In this document: piece by piece, positions 23,766 to 35,784 of the stretch
Position numbering within the stretch: the first letter of the stretch is position 1
How the letters are laid out: every line of letters starts with the position of its first letter
DNA from: Branchiostoma floridae
Taxonomy: Eukaryota > Chordata > Leptocardii > Amphioxiformes > Branchiostomatidae
Length of the DNA: 64,000 nucleotides
Direction: 5' to 3'
Assembly (NCBI RefSeq): GCF_000003815.2
Contig: NW_023365703.1
Coordinates: 125,188 to 189,187 of the forward strand
Position numbers and translations under genes: made by a program
The notes under the pieces: model-generated
What the model was told of the DNA's origin: nothing
Seen by the model: only the letters and a program-made list of their open reading frames with translations
The model's database searches: none

Positions 23766-24289
23766 GAATAATTATAACGATGGCAAGCAAAGTGACAACC
23801 ACACCTCCCCTATGCTTCACTGAACAGAACAGAAGTAAGTTCAAAAGTCCTCATCAGCTTCCGTTTATAGCCATTAAACCCTAAAGTAGAAATATGAGTT
23901 TACTATACTGTATAAAACAAAGCAAAATGTAAAACGTAACAGTACGACTAATGTTTTAGGCGGGCGCCATAGCTATATAGACTCGCTTAACCACACCGAT
24001 GTTTCCCCCTAAGGTCTCAACCAACAGATTTGAATGAAGTAAAACAGGGAGATATTATTTTATTTCTTGATATAACGGAAAACCTTACCAATCGAGACAA
24101 GAAAGCCAAATTTTGAGCTCATTCTGCTTCAACTGAACCTTTCAAGTCGCTCAAAAAATCAAGAAATTATTATATTATCACGTCAGCACCATCGTTAGAA
24201 TTATACGAATACATCTAATTTGTGTTCTCATACTGAAATGCATTGTGTGACTTTCTGCCGATTTTGCCCCCCGTGGAGGACGGAATCAC

Positions 24290-24570
24290 AAGGTGCAACA
24301 AACACTGGGACACCTGCATCCCTGTGGGCAGGCTATTCTAGCTGTTCACATGACCCTTTCTATACTTCCTCACCTAGCAATGTGTAGTGACCTGAGAGGG
24401 TCACAAAGAGTTGACTGTACGAGCCAACTCGGCGACTTCTTCCACGCCAACCTTGATGGATTAAATATCTATGGCTTCTCTGATACCGACTAATTTATTG
24501 CTGTGCAGAAGATTTTTTTTGTTCACACGACCCTTTCTGCCCTCTCCCACCATGTGAGGTGCGAAGTGAG
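24290..24570 (+). repeat. satellite-derived block, left arm
   Basis: A satellite relative with a GTTCACACGACCCTTTCTGCC core near 24,520. The 24,290-24,520 part is almost identical to the reverse complement of 29,820-30,045, far closer than the surrounding arm sequence. Confidence 0.75.
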
Positions 24571-26140
24571 CAACAATAACGTGGACTAATCACACTTTAT
24601 ATAAAGGAACTTCCTCACAACTGCGACGTTAGGAAAATTTTAAGCCTTTTCCGTGTCGACAACGAGAAACTTTAAGCAGAATTTAACAGGTCAACAGTTA
24701 GGTAGCCAAAATGTAACACTGCTCGCCATGCCTCGGTAAAACTGTTTATTCTAAAAAAAAACATTTAAAGAAGTCACGGAATAACATAAGCAGCGATACA
24801 CATTTTAAAAATAAGTATTAGAACGCCTGGGGTACCTGCGGATTCCATACTTGTCAAATAGTGGACTTGATATTTTGTCTTGATAACATCTGGTTTTTAA
24901 AGCTGAATGATTTATGGAAACGGCTTATTTTCTTAGATACCAATCTGAAGTTTTGCCTTTGCAGTTTTCAAACGTTTAGATAGAGCAGCGAAGAAAATGA
25001 TATTGTATACACACCACAATACTCCAATTCTGAAGCTTGATAACATGACTTACTTTTGTGCAAACGATTCTGTGGCCTAACCACGTCGGCTTATTTTAAT
25101 GAAAACGTACAGAGGAACTAAGTTGAGCCCTGTGATATGTACCTAGCCTTAAGCCGGGAATGGGACACCCGACAGTGACAGTGACGATAAATCTAAAATT
25201 AAAAACAAGTACAAACAGCGCCACAGCAACCACTTTCCTCCGTAAAAAAAAACACGAGCGTTTAAAAATCACAATCGACTTGCCTAATCAGACGTTAAAC
25301 TAAAACGATAAGTTTCCAATATTGCATAGAACAAAAATAGAACATTCCGGTAAATGCATATACCCCTCTACACCCGCCCAACCGCACATCCGGCTGCCCC
25401 TGGGGTCCCGAAAGCGTCCATATGACAAAGATGGCAAAACTGTCACATGAATGTCCACAAAACGTCTAAAGTTTCTACAATGCAGTTTTCGGAATGAAAA
25501 TATTATCAGCGGTATAAGTTGAAATCATTTTAACGCTGGTTTTGCAAAATGTGTCCCGCTACTAAATTAGAGGACATAATATACATTTCCTAATCGTTCC
25601 CTCTAAAATAAAGTCACAAATTCCACAAAAGCAGTATACTTTACCGGTAGAAATGATACCGAAACACGATAGATTGTATTTAGAGTATAGAGAATGGAAA
25701 AGTGTGTATGAACGTGGCAACTACTTACAGAGATGTCCTGTTTTTGACGAAGTCGGTTATGCCAGCTTTCTGTCTTCTCTCCGACTGTGTAGGTGAACAG
25801 GGGGGTTAGACTATAATCAACACGGATCGCTGTAAATGTCCTCCTTATCGAAGTATATGATTCGTCGAATTTACCGTACCTTCCGAGAGTCGATCACATG
25901 ATTGGCCTGTTGCACGTGGTGTAACGTGAACGTGCGCTGTGATTGGTTAAACATGACATGTGTACGTTATTGATAGTACCGCCACATCCATGTTTCTATT
26001 GTATGTAGGGTAGAAAGTTAGAAGTCGACTAATTTGACTTTTATTTTTAGTTTTAGTCACATACACCTGCATATTGCAAGTGAAAATCATTTAACGTCGA
26101 GTTTTCACTTATTCAAAACTCAGGCATTGGACTTTACTTT
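24570..26140 (-). repeat. family A body, copy 5 (left of palindrome centre)
   Basis: Inverted match to 28,135-29,770 and direct match to 47,290-48,345. No ORF of interest. It includes a GC-rich stretch near 25,380-25,430 (CGGCTGCCCCTGGGGTCCCG) kept in all three copies. Confidence 0.75.
25722..25830 (-). promoter_or_regulatory. promoter/exon-1/splice-donor module, copy 4
   Basis: Minus strand, pointing away from the palindrome centre: ATTATAGTC TATA-like box near 25,810, ACACAGTCGGAGAGAAGACA, CCGACTTCGTC, then CATCTCTGTAAGTAG (GTAAGT = 25,723-25,728). An AACCAATC box lies farther upstream near 25,941. Confidence 0.5.
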
Positions 26141-26177
26141 GCTTGATGTTTGACTATCTATTCCCGCTCTTCATAAA

Positions 26178-26446
26178 GCTCCCTTTCCACTAGACGTCGA
26201 TCGTACTGCGCTCTCACTGCGACTTAAATAGGATATGTGTATCATTCACTTTCACAGTAAGTATATCATACAGCACGTAAAACTGTGACCGAGAAGACAG
26301 AAAAACACAAAGATTTAAAAAAAATTAGTTTCTTTTCCATACAATTCGCTGAGCGATTTGTCTAATTTTTGTCTTCTCTGTCACAGTTTTACATTAGGTC
26401 GCAGAGAGAGCGCGATGACAGCGCCGTCCTAGTAGAAAGTTGGCCT
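26178..26446 (+). mobile_element. small inverted-repeat element (MITE-like), orientation 1
   Basis: Terminal inverted repeats of about 45 bp: CTTTCCACTAGACG-type left, reading ...CTCACTGCGAC, and a right end that reverse-complements to ...TAGGACGGCGCTG...CTCTCTGCGACCT. The interior is itself imperfectly palindromic (ACTGTGACCGAGAAGACA / TGTCTTCTCTGTCACAGT). The same element at the matching place in the 48-kb copy is inverted. Confidence 0.8.
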
Positions 26447-27512
26447 AAAAAGTTGTAAGCCATCTCGTAAATTTGCCGACCATTAGTGAGACGGAATCCT
26501 TTTGAGTTCACAGTCTATTGATTAATAAAGACAAAGTAAAGTTCGGCTCTTAGTACGCCTGTAAGCGGTTAAACTAAGATTAAACCTCTAATGACCTTGT
26601 AATGACAAATATGGACTTAGACACTATCAAAGGAGACACTGAGGCTATTGCCCTGAGGGAAAACGTGGCTTCCCTAACATACGCCCTGGCAAGACAACTT
26701 CTGCCAATGTTCTGTTAATGACAAATACGTCTACTGAGAGCAAGATGGCGTCGGGTTAAGGGCTAAACGATCAAATATACCACGGCTCAGTGAATATCTT
26801 TTCAACCATTGGTAGTTTGAGATTGATCATTTCCTATTTATATGATCCTCTAGGCAACACGCAAACAGGCTCTCACTTATCGCAGACCTTTAGTGTAATA
26901 TTGTGGAAGAAGTCAAAGTGAATAATATTGGTTGTTATGGTTACAAACGTGCGCAATTTGCTTTCTTACTGTGCACGCTATTCTATGCGTCTTTTTATGC
27001 TAGATCCACTCTTTGGTAAATCAGTGTAAGTCGTCCTCTAGACTACCCCACATGCCTGGACTGTACAAACACGGGGAAGCTAGAGATCAAATAAAGTGGC
27101 GAATACGTGTAACTCGGTAAATGATACTGTAGGTTAATCCAAGTATGATGCATTTTGATTGACCTAACGATCTAAACAATTTTGCGTCGTATTTTAGACA
27201 TTTGTAAGTCTCACAGGATTGTAAAACATGGAAATGGGGCAAATTAACTAGGTGATGAAACAGGTATGACTCCCACTACGCTTAACGATGTAACTTAATG
27301 TCGAAGCTGTGTTTGTCAGAGACCAGCTAAAACTGAATTTTCTGGTCGTGCCTAAGGCTTACACTAAAATCAAACTAGAATAGAATTAAATTGAAAGCTG
27401 CAGTGAATGAAACACATTTAAATATAGATGTCAATAAATAATTCATACAATACTTGTCAGACTTAAAAATCTATGACATGGGGTTGTGATACTTCTACAA
27501 GCGCTTGTATGA

Positions 27513-27629
27513 ATGACCTTAGGTGACATTTTGTCGCGTGCCAGTCACCAGGCTCCTGTGTGTGCCCATGTCAAAGGTCAGCCAGATAATAGCGTCAGAC
27601 CGTGGCGTGAGAGAATCAAAGCTAAGTAA
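27513..27629 (+). CDS. conserved 38-codon ORF ending at a (lost) splice donor, copy 1
   Basis: An ATG-started frame, MTLGDILSRASHQAPV... to ...VRPWRERIKAK. The paralogous position at 49,523 has the same frame with four amino-acid changes and no indel. Its 3' edge coincides with a splice-donor-like site: AAAG|GTAAGTAAG in the 49-kb copy, AAAG|CTAAGTAAG here (GT lost). This may be a coding first exon of an unknown gene, or a non-coding conserved segment. I do not recognise the protein. The surrounding DNA is clearly less conserved between the two copies. Confidence 0.35.
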   Translation: MTLGDILSRASHQAPVCAHVKGQPDNSVRPWRERIKAK

Positions 27630-28134
27630 GGGTTTCCCTTGTTTTCTGGATAGAGTTTATTAAGCGTGTTGCTAATTATCTATTATAATCAATGTGCTGA
27701 CTTTATGTTCCTCATTTTCTAAATAAAAGCGAATATCACAAAATGATAATAAAATTAAATTCCATTCATAATATTTTGAGAATTATGAACATAGTCAACA
27801 CGACCAATTCCTTGATTTGCTCATTTTTAAGGACTAATCAGCGCCTGTGTCCGGAATTTTGACGATTCCAGACGTTAAGATGGTCAGGGTTCCCAGACGG
27901 AACAGCAGAGAAGTGACTGTATACAGTGTAAAATGAATGCCAGAGCTAGGAGCTACTGTATATAGTATATAATGAACGCCGGAGCGAGGAGCGAACTCCT
28001 TTCCGGATGGTACTCAGGCTACATCTTCACCGCATTTCGATGAAACACAAAAAAACACACAAAATCTACGAGTTTGAAATCACTAGGATTGTACGCTAAA
28101 ATACTGATACGAAATTTGTTACACTACAAGCGTG

Positions 28135-29770
28135 ATTGGGTCAAACATCAAGCAAAGTAAGGTCCAATGATTTTTGAATAAGTGAAAACTCGACGTTAAA
28201 TGATTCCCACTGCAATATGCAGGTGTATGTGACTAAAATTAAAAATAAAAGTCAAATTAGACACTTCTAAATGTCGACCCTACATACAATAGAAACATGG
28301 ATGTGGCGGTACTATCAATAACGTACACATGTCATGTTGAACCAATCACAGAGCATGTTCACGTTACACCACGTGCAACAGGCCAATCATGTGAGTGACT
28401 GTCGGAGGAAGGTACGGTACATTCGACCAATCGTATAATTTGATAGGAATGACGTTTACAGCGATTCGTGTTTATTAACGCCTTATCCCCCAGTTCACCT
28501 GCACAGTCGGAGAGAAGACAGAAAGCTGGCATAACCGACTTCGTCAAAAACAGAACACATCTGTAAGTAGTTGCCACGGTCATACGTACTTTTCTATTCG
28601 CTATACTTTCAATACAGTATATCGTGTTTCGTTATCATTTCTACCGGTAAAGTATACTGCTTTTGTGGAAATTGTGACTTTATTTTAGAGGGAACAATTA
28701 TTAAATGCATGTTATATCCTCTAATTTAGTAGCGGGACACATTTGGCAAAGCAAGTGTTAAATGGATTTCAACTTATACCGCTGATGATTATTTCTGTTC
28801 CGAAAACTGCATTGTAGAAACTTAAGCCGTTTGGTGGACATTCATGTGACAGTTTTGCCCTCTTTGTCATACCAACGCTTTCGGGACCCCAGGGGCAGCC
28901 GGCTGTGTGGTTAGGCGGGTAAAGAGGGGTAGGGCGCCCGACTTAATGTGTATCGTACCGGAATATTATATTTTTGCCATATGCAATATTGGAAAATTAT
29001 TGTTTTAGTTTAACGACTACATAGGCAAGTCGATGGATACTTTTTGAAAGATTTTTTTTTCTTCTAATGGAGGAAAGTGGTTATTCTGGCGTTGTTTGTA
29101 CATGTACTATTGTTTTCTTTAAGTATAGATTTATCGTCAATGTCACTGTCGAGTCTTCCTTTCCGTGCTTAAGACTAGGAAAATATTATTGGGCTCAACT
29201 TAGTTCTTCTGAAAGTTCTTCATTTAAAAAAAAAAAAAACAGGGTGAGGCTGCAAGGTCGTTTGCACAAAATTAAGTACTATTATCAAGTTTCAAAATAG
29301 GAGGATTGTGCTGTGTATAGAATATCATTACTTTACTGCTAAACATTTGAAAACTGCAAAGGCAAAACTTTTGATTAGTACCTAAGATGATAAGCTGTTT
29401 TCTAAATCATTTAGCTTAGAAACAAGGTGTTTTCGACAATAGCGCGGATATCAAGACAGAATATTTAATCCACTCATTCACAAGCATGGAATTCGCAGGT
29501 AACCCAGGCGTTCTAGTACTTATTATTTCAAGCTGTATCGCTGCTAAAGTCACTCCGTGACTTCTTCAAATAGTTTTTCGGGGAATTCAACTGTTTTGCT
29601 ACAGCAGGGAGAATAGCAATACATTCTGGGTACCTTACTGTCCTGTTTAAGTTCATGCTTAGAGTTTCTCGTTATCGTCCCGGACAAAGCTTCAAATTTC
29701 CCTAACGTCGAAGTTATGATGTAGTTTCTTTATGTAAAGTTTGGTTATGCCATGTTATTTTTGTTAAGTT
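28135..29770 (+). repeat. family A body, right of palindrome centre
   Basis: Inverted counterpart of 24,570-26,140. No coding sequence is seen; a 77-codon frame at 29,067 has no support. Confidence 0.75.
28440..28570 (+). promoter_or_regulatory. promoter/exon-1/splice-donor module, copy 5
   Basis: Plus strand, mirror image of copy 4: ACCAATC near 28,340 and 28,427, GCACAGTCGGAGAGAAGACAG, CCGACTTCGTC, then ACACATCTGTAAGTAG (GT at 28,563). The TATA-like box is weaker here. Together with copy 4 it forms a divergent pair about 2.8 kb apart. Confidence 0.5.
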
Positions 29771-30300
29771 GGTGAACCCCACATGGTGGGCAGAAAGGGT
29801 CGTGTGAACAAAAAAAATCTTCTGCACAACAATAAATTAGTCAGTATCAGAGAAGCCATAGATATTTAATCCATCAAGGTTGGCGTGGAAGAAGTCGCCG
29901 AGTTGGCTCGTACAGTCAACTCTTTGTGACCCTCTCAGGTCACTACACATTGCCCGGTGAGGAAGTATAGAAAGGGTCGTGTGAACAGCTAGAATAGCCT
30001 GCCCACAGGGATGCAGGTGTCCCAGTGTTTGTTGCACCTTGTGATTCCGTCTCCCCAGGGGGGCAAAATCGACAGAAAGTCACAAACTGCATTTCAGTAC
30101 GAGAACACAAATTAGATGTATTTGTATATTTCGAACGATGGTGAGGAAGTATAGATAGGGCCGTGTGAACAGCCCACAGGGATACAGATGTCCCAGTGTT
30201 TGTTGCACCTTGTGATTCCGTCCTTCCAGGGGGGAAAAATCAAAAGAAAGTCACAAACTGCATTTTAGTATGAGAACACAAATTAGATGTATTCGCACAA
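29770..30300 (-). repeat. satellite-derived block, right arm
   Basis: Reverse-orientation satellite monomer (29,790-29,815 core) and the block nearly identical to 24,290-24,520. A partial second copy at 30,130-30,300 repeats 29,945-30,110 directly, a local duplication of about 180 bp. Confidence 0.75.
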
Positions 30301-30899
30301 TCCCAATGATGCTCTAGGGAGACAATATATTAATTTCTTGAATTTTTTGAGCGACTGAAAAGGTGGGATTGTAGCATTTCATGTTGATCTTGCATATTCA
30401 CATGCTTGGCCTCATTCTCGTCGCTCGGGCAGAATGAGTTAAAAATTTGGCTTTCTTCCAAGTGTAGATTGGTAAGGTTTTCCTTTATGTCAAGAAGTAA
30501 ACAACATTTCCCTGTTATACTTCACAGTTTGTTGGTTGATACCTAAGGGGGGGGGGGGCGCAAGTCGGTGTGGTTAAGCGAGCGTATATAGCTTTGACGC
30601 ACTCCTGAAACAAAAGCCGTACCATTACGATTCAGACTTTCCTATGCTTTATACAGTACTGCAACCTCATCTTTTTAATGGCTATTAAGGAAACTGATGA
30701 GGACTTTTAAAATTATTTTTTTGTTCTGTTAAGAGTAGCAACGGCTGGTTTTCTCGTCCTATTGCTTGCCATTCTTATAATTTGTGAAGCTTTCACTTTA
30801 ATACCGCGATATTGTCTTTGTCTTTATGATTATATTAATAACCATCTGTAACAGCCACATGCTAGTTGATCAGCCCTGACTGTACATGCTTTACGATTG

Positions 30900-31290
30900 T
30901 AGAGTCAACTTCTCGTTAGGCTCTCGCGACGTTACTTCACCTTGCACCGTGAGAAATAATGTTTTGAAAGGAATGGATATGAGCCGACATTAATGACTAT
31001 AGTGTTGCTCCTCGCGGCGCCCTTTGTAATTAGGCGATAAGCTTGTACGAGCAGAGCCAGGCCGTGACGGCATATGGGGGGATTTGATCTGGAAATGCCG
31101 CCGTGCTAATTAATACCAAAAACATCCTTTTGTTTGGTACCGACGAACTCCGTATGTGGTCCGGGTGCTGACAGGACGCGGCGGCACGAATTCCTCAAAG
31201 GGTCATTACACCAACAGACCCCGAGGTGAAAGCACACAGACAAAAAGGGCCATATGAACGATAAGATTACCCCGCATATAACAATACCGC
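30900..31290 (-). repeat. satellite fragments and right-arm segment
   Basis: 30,900-30,960 matches the left-arm monomer at 20,660-20,730 in reverse (GACGTTACTTCACCTTGCAC). Another core remnant lies at 31,240-31,265. 30,965-31,230 has no left-arm match and looks like a small insertion. Confidence 0.55.
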
Positions 31291-31499
31291 CAAGTATTAT
31301 ATTAAAACACTTGTTTTAATGATCGTTATAATAATCTGACTTGAGCTGTTATGCGAATACAGGTCTAAAAAGCTGCCATTTTCAAGGTTAACAACCCTTG
31401 ATTCGATACAAGATGCACTGATTTAACGAGTTTGGTGCGATTTGTCATGTAACGAAGCCCTGATGTTTTTACGACTGTTGTATACATGTAACATTACGA

Positions 31500-31925
31500 A
31501 GATTATTTGAACTTGGAGACACATACTTGTTTTATTTATTTATTTATTTATTTTAATTATCTCCAAAAAGTATGTCATGGTGGTTATGTTTTCTCAGACA
31601 CGCGATCGCGTGCCTGTCTGTCATTCTGTCTGTTCTTCAACCAGATAACTCAAGAAAGGCCGGGTGTTGGTACTACAGTAGGACTAACGGTTTTGTTATC
31701 TAGTGTTCTGAACGGCTATTGTCACGATCTTTGGGGATCTGTGCTCAGGAAAATATTTCCTGAGATCAGGCCCCTGGCGGCTAGTTTTGGCTCCCCTGAT
31801 CCCATCTATGCTCGGTTATCGGTCAAACAGCTTAAACTGACATATGGTGTGCCCTGGGTAAAGCACCTCGAACGTACTCCTTACTGTGACTGTCTCAGAA
31901 GCTAGGGGGTGAATTGACCCCATAA
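31500..31925. mobile_element. family B fragment with a TTTA microsatellite edge
   Basis: TGTCATGGTGGTTATGTTTTC, CAGATAACTCAAGAAAGGC and GAACGGCTATTGTCACGATC match the 10,613 element; the rest is diverged. (TTTA)n is at 31,530-31,553. A 132-codon frame here has no protein likeness. Confidence 0.6.
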
Positions 31926-32270
31926 ATACATAAACTAATAAGAATCCAAGACGTTCTACAGGCTCAAAACAAAAGAAGGCACAGATTAGCATAATACTGG
32001 TTAAAAAATAAAATATTTTTTTCTCTACTGGTTTTCAAGAAAACACTATCAAGCCCTGCAGACATCAAGATAGTTGTAATTAAGTTACATAATCAGGTCC
32101 TACTAACTCAAACTTTTGAATTTGAAATACCAAGCTTTTTCTTAAATTCAAACCTTCAACTCAGCTCTGCCGACTTTGTATGTAAGTGTTTACAACTTGA
32201 AAATGTTTTCCTATAAGCTAATAAACTTTTGCATTTATGTGGTATCTATTTGTTGTCTACAAACTGAATA

Positions 32271-32827
32271 CGAGGGGCGTGCAATTAGTAATGGTCCTGA
32301 CCCATTTCCCATAGCAGGAGATTAATGAAACTTGGCACAGTTATTAGTCTTTCTCTTCATAGGAATCAACCAGAGTTATGCATTTCTCCCATCGTTTGAT
32401 GCAGCTCTGGACACCGATTTTGTAGGACACCCCAGGTTGGTCCTCCAACTGATGCCTCATCAGGTCTGGGAGCTGTTTCCACAGACTTCCAGCCACGTTT
32501 GAATTCAGGATGCCAGCGTTTTACAAGGTCATATGATGGGGCATCATCACCATAAGTTTCATTTATTTCATCAAAAGTCTTCTTTGGTGTGCGTCCTTTC
32601 AAATACAAAAACCGGATCACTGCGCGACACTCAACTGGTTCCATTTCACACCTGGTCCATTTCGCACCTGACTAAGTTCAAACACCAGTAAATCAAAAAC
32701 CACAATTAGTTCAGAGCTGTCTTTTGCAACATAACCCATAGAGATATGAAGTATTACACATACAAAATTTCATTTAGATCAAACAACTGGAAGTGGGTCA
32801 TGACCATTACTTATTGCACGCCCCTCG
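32271..32827 (-). mobile_element. mariner-family element, internally deleted, 557 bp
   Basis: Flanked by TA (32,269-32,270 and 32,828-32,829). Terminal inverted repeats of about 34 bp start CGAGGGGCGTGCAAT and continue with TAGTAATGGTC / AAGTAATGGTC. The interior keeps only the N-terminal and extreme C-terminal parts of a transposase frame. There is no equivalent in the left palindrome arm. Confidence 0.9.
32366..32644 (-). pseudogene. mariner transposase N-terminal fragment fused to C-terminal tail
   Basis: Residues 1-60 match the DNA-binding helix-turn-helix region of mariner transposases: ECRAVIRFLYLKGRTPKKTF, YGDDAPSYDLVKRWHPEFK and GWKSVETAPRP. The catalytic DD34D core is entirely missing. 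In another frame the remaining 3' part reads GVQSCIKRWEKCITLVDSY, the usual C-terminal wording, so one internal deletion explains the structure. Not functional; it might still bind element ends if expressed. Confidence 0.85.
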
Positions 32828-33515
32828 TATGTACATGTAATCGCCGGTCTGGCATGCCTTACACTACCAGAGCATTGCATGTCAGTGTCGACATTACTTT
32901 ATATCCTGGGTAGGTGACGCTAGGTTTTGTGAGTGTGTGTATTACTTCAATTCTCTATCTGCTGTATCTCAATCTCCAAAGTGAATTGAAAAGAAACTTG
33001 TGTTGGTCAGTGGTCTCAGCCATCTTCCCCCCATATGAACTCCACCACAGTCAACAGAAGACTGATGTTAATCTATTGGGTACTTTTATAGTGCGTGCTT
33101 CCTCTTAAAGGGGAACGCGCGTAAGGTATTAGATGGCACAAACAGCATGCTGTGATCAGTGATAGATACTTCATCATACTGTCGCAAAAAGCTAGTATGA
33201 GAAAACATTAGGTTAAAATTAGAGTGGCGAGAAAGGAAGTGGTTTAAAACAACATATTAGATGGACAATATGTATGATATATTTTGGGGCTGTTTTTTAT
33301 TTTGCTAAGATTAGCTTTTTATTGATATGGATAAACGTTTTTAGTATGGGTAAAAAGGTCTATTCGCTGAAATGACAGCCTTAGATTACCTTAAAAGGAA
33401 ACAAAACACACAAGCCAAAAAAATACATTTCTAACGTTGACATTCATCGTGTGTTCTGCCAAATGCCCAGTCGCAAGGGGTCGCAAACGGTCCGCTTTAT
33501 ACCCCACTCACAATA

Positions 33516-33615
33516 NNNNNNNNNNNNNNNNNNNNNNNNNNNNNNNNNNNNNNNNNNNNNNNNNNNNNNNNNNNNNNNNNNNNNNNNNNNNNNNNNNNNN
33601 NNNNNNNNNNNNNNN
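33516..33615. other. assembly gap (100 N)
   Basis: Run of N. Confidence 1.
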
Positions 33616-33879
33616 CATGCCTCCTCGTAATTTAGAGCTCTCAGACTCGTCGTCCGATCGAATCGCGCCTAAGTGAGGGGGGTCTTCCCAAGTTCAGAGA
33701 GTGATTATTTAATCTCATTATTACCAGGATTTAATTGTGAAGGCACAGGGAAAATAGCCCCAGTTTACAAATGCGCCGCTGTCTCTATAAACTAGACTTA
33801 GTTTAAAATGGTATTCCACCCTCTTCAAATTTAAATATTTTCGAGTGTTTTTGTCTAAAGGCCTGGCAGATTTAGTAAT

Positions 33880-34600
33880 TAAGTTCCACGACCCCATACC
33901 TTCGCCACATGATTTTAACCTTTACAAATGTTTATTAATTTTGCTTGTCATAAAGGGTGTAAATAAGGTCTTTATTTACAAAAAATATATTAGTCCTTCA
34001 CCCAAATAACAGACGTACGTAATCTACTTAAAGAAAGAAGGCTCTTGTCACATTTCCTGATGATTGCTGTAAAATAGGCCATCATTTATTTAAATAAATG
34101 CTTAATTATGTTCAGCCGGCCATAAAACCCAAATGCCACAAGTAAGAAATTCGCCTCATTTACCACAATGGGATTATAGCATTGCCTGATTAATTGTGCG
34201 CATTATGTCTTTATTTGTATAATGTTTATTAATACCATTTTCTTTCTCAGTTGCAAATGTCTGATATTGCAATGGCGAAAAAACGCGCGTGTAGACAATT
34301 TCCTCATCAATTCTGCGAATTAAATTCCGATGTGCATGTTTAACTGCAAATCTATGACGATCTGTCAATCCCTCCTTGAGATAAAACCTTTTGAGGTACG
34401 GCCCCGCATTTCTAAATCAAATCGCTAGGGGACCCTAACGCACAACACGCACTTTCTACCACAAGAGTTATCTACCACTCATCTCATCAAGACCACATAC
34501 CATATCAATAGAATCCATCTAGGCGTTCTCGGGTTATGGCGATCCTTTACAAACACACATATAAAGACATATACCCGAAAACGCTACCAAAAATTAAACC
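33880..34600. mobile_element. family B element, right palindrome arm (inverted)
   Basis: Reverse complement of 18,785-19,592, with shared phrases around 34,290 (GTGTAGACAATTTCCTCATC) and 34,520 (GGCGTTCTCGGGTTATG). Confidence 0.65.
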
Positions 34601-34639
34601 TTCTTGACGATGGTAATAATACCCGTTATTCTCCATGTT

Positions 34640-34735
34640 ATCAAAACGCAGGATATAGAGATCGTTCGTAAGTCTGGAGAGAGGACAACTTGCTGATTCA
34701 ACCAACTGTATCGACAAGACATACTGTAAGTACAT
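34640..34735 (+). promoter_or_regulatory. promoter/exon-1/splice-donor module, copy 6
   Basis: Plus strand: GGATATAGAGATCG near 34,650, AGTCTGGAGAGAGGACA, ACTGTATCGACAAGACATACTGTAAGTACATG with the donor at about 34,726-34,731 (quoted in pieces: ACTGTATCGACAAG, ACATACTGTAAGTA). Its left-arm partner near 18,770 is interrupted by the family B element. Confidence 0.45.
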
Positions 34736-35784
34736 GTCCCATTCCGACTTAATTTTCTATTCCATCAAGGTTGCAATACCATATTGCATTTTTGGTACCA
34801 TTCTTATAGATAGAAATGACAAGTATAACTGTTATGAATATATGGCCTTACTTTAGAAGAAGGGCGAGTAATGCATTTTCTGACTGCATTTAGAAGCCTT
34901 ACTTTTTTGCAAAGCTGGCGTTATACTTATTTAAACTTAAAACTCTAATAATGCCCTCGTGTTCCTTTCTACAAACGCATTAGGAGATTTGTTGCATTTA
35001 TCTGTACTGTGTAAAAGCTCGGGAGTTTTAAAAAATCATGCATTTGTGACCTCAGGGGATGAAGCTGGTGCGACAAGGCGGGTACAAAACGGTATATCAG
35101 ACTTAAACAAAATCAATGTTTCAGTTCTTGCTTTATAGAAAAGCAAAACACATAATTCTAAGGCAAAAATTTTAGACCAAAACATTCTGCAGAAAGATAT
35201 CAGTCAACTGTTTAAGTGGTTGGATCTACTAGCTTGAAAGCCCGTCTGTGATCGTATAATCCATGTTTTAGTTTATAACTGCAATTCAACACGAACAAAT
35301 TTCTAAATCCTAATTTTCCGTCGCTCATTAGTTATGAATGATGAATCAATTACTCTGAGCATATGATCTAGGGACACGTGACTCTAGTAAAGAATTGTAG
35401 TTGCCTTGCAAGCGGTATTGCCCCCCGTCTATGTTGAGTGTCGGCTGGTGTGCTGATATGTAGATGACCTTTTTTGCCTCCCTCGCAAAATAATCGGCCC
35501 AGTGTTTCAATATTTGTGGGTTTTTTTCAATGTGTTAAAATATTCTGGCGACTTGAAATAAATGTGCTCTGACACCTCTGACGGCATCGAGCTAGGTTTT
35601 CTGAAATTCTGTGCTCCAAAGACCTACTCGTTATCGAGCGCTCCGTTTCATCAATGACCAATGTGTGATTCGGCAGGGACCCCGAGTGATTCTGCCCTGA
35701 CTCTTGATGAAGAATATTACGCCGAACCTATCTTCCTTCTTTGGTTTGCCTTTTGGTGCCACTAGTAACTGCCGTTTGTTTTCT

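Larger units (their letters stand above)
26140..28135. repeat. palindrome 2 centre, present again at 48,345-50,045
   Basis: A spacer between the arms, with a direct copy at 48,345-50,045 at about 80-90 percent identity. It contains a small inverted-repeat element (26,178-26,446), a conserved 38-codon ORF (27,513-27,629) and otherwise no recognised gene. Confidence 0.75.

Noticed and set aside
24293-30037. Two nearly identical 66-codon frames in inverted positions
   Set aside because: The identity covers non-coding flanks as well, so it reflects arm similarity, not protein selection.
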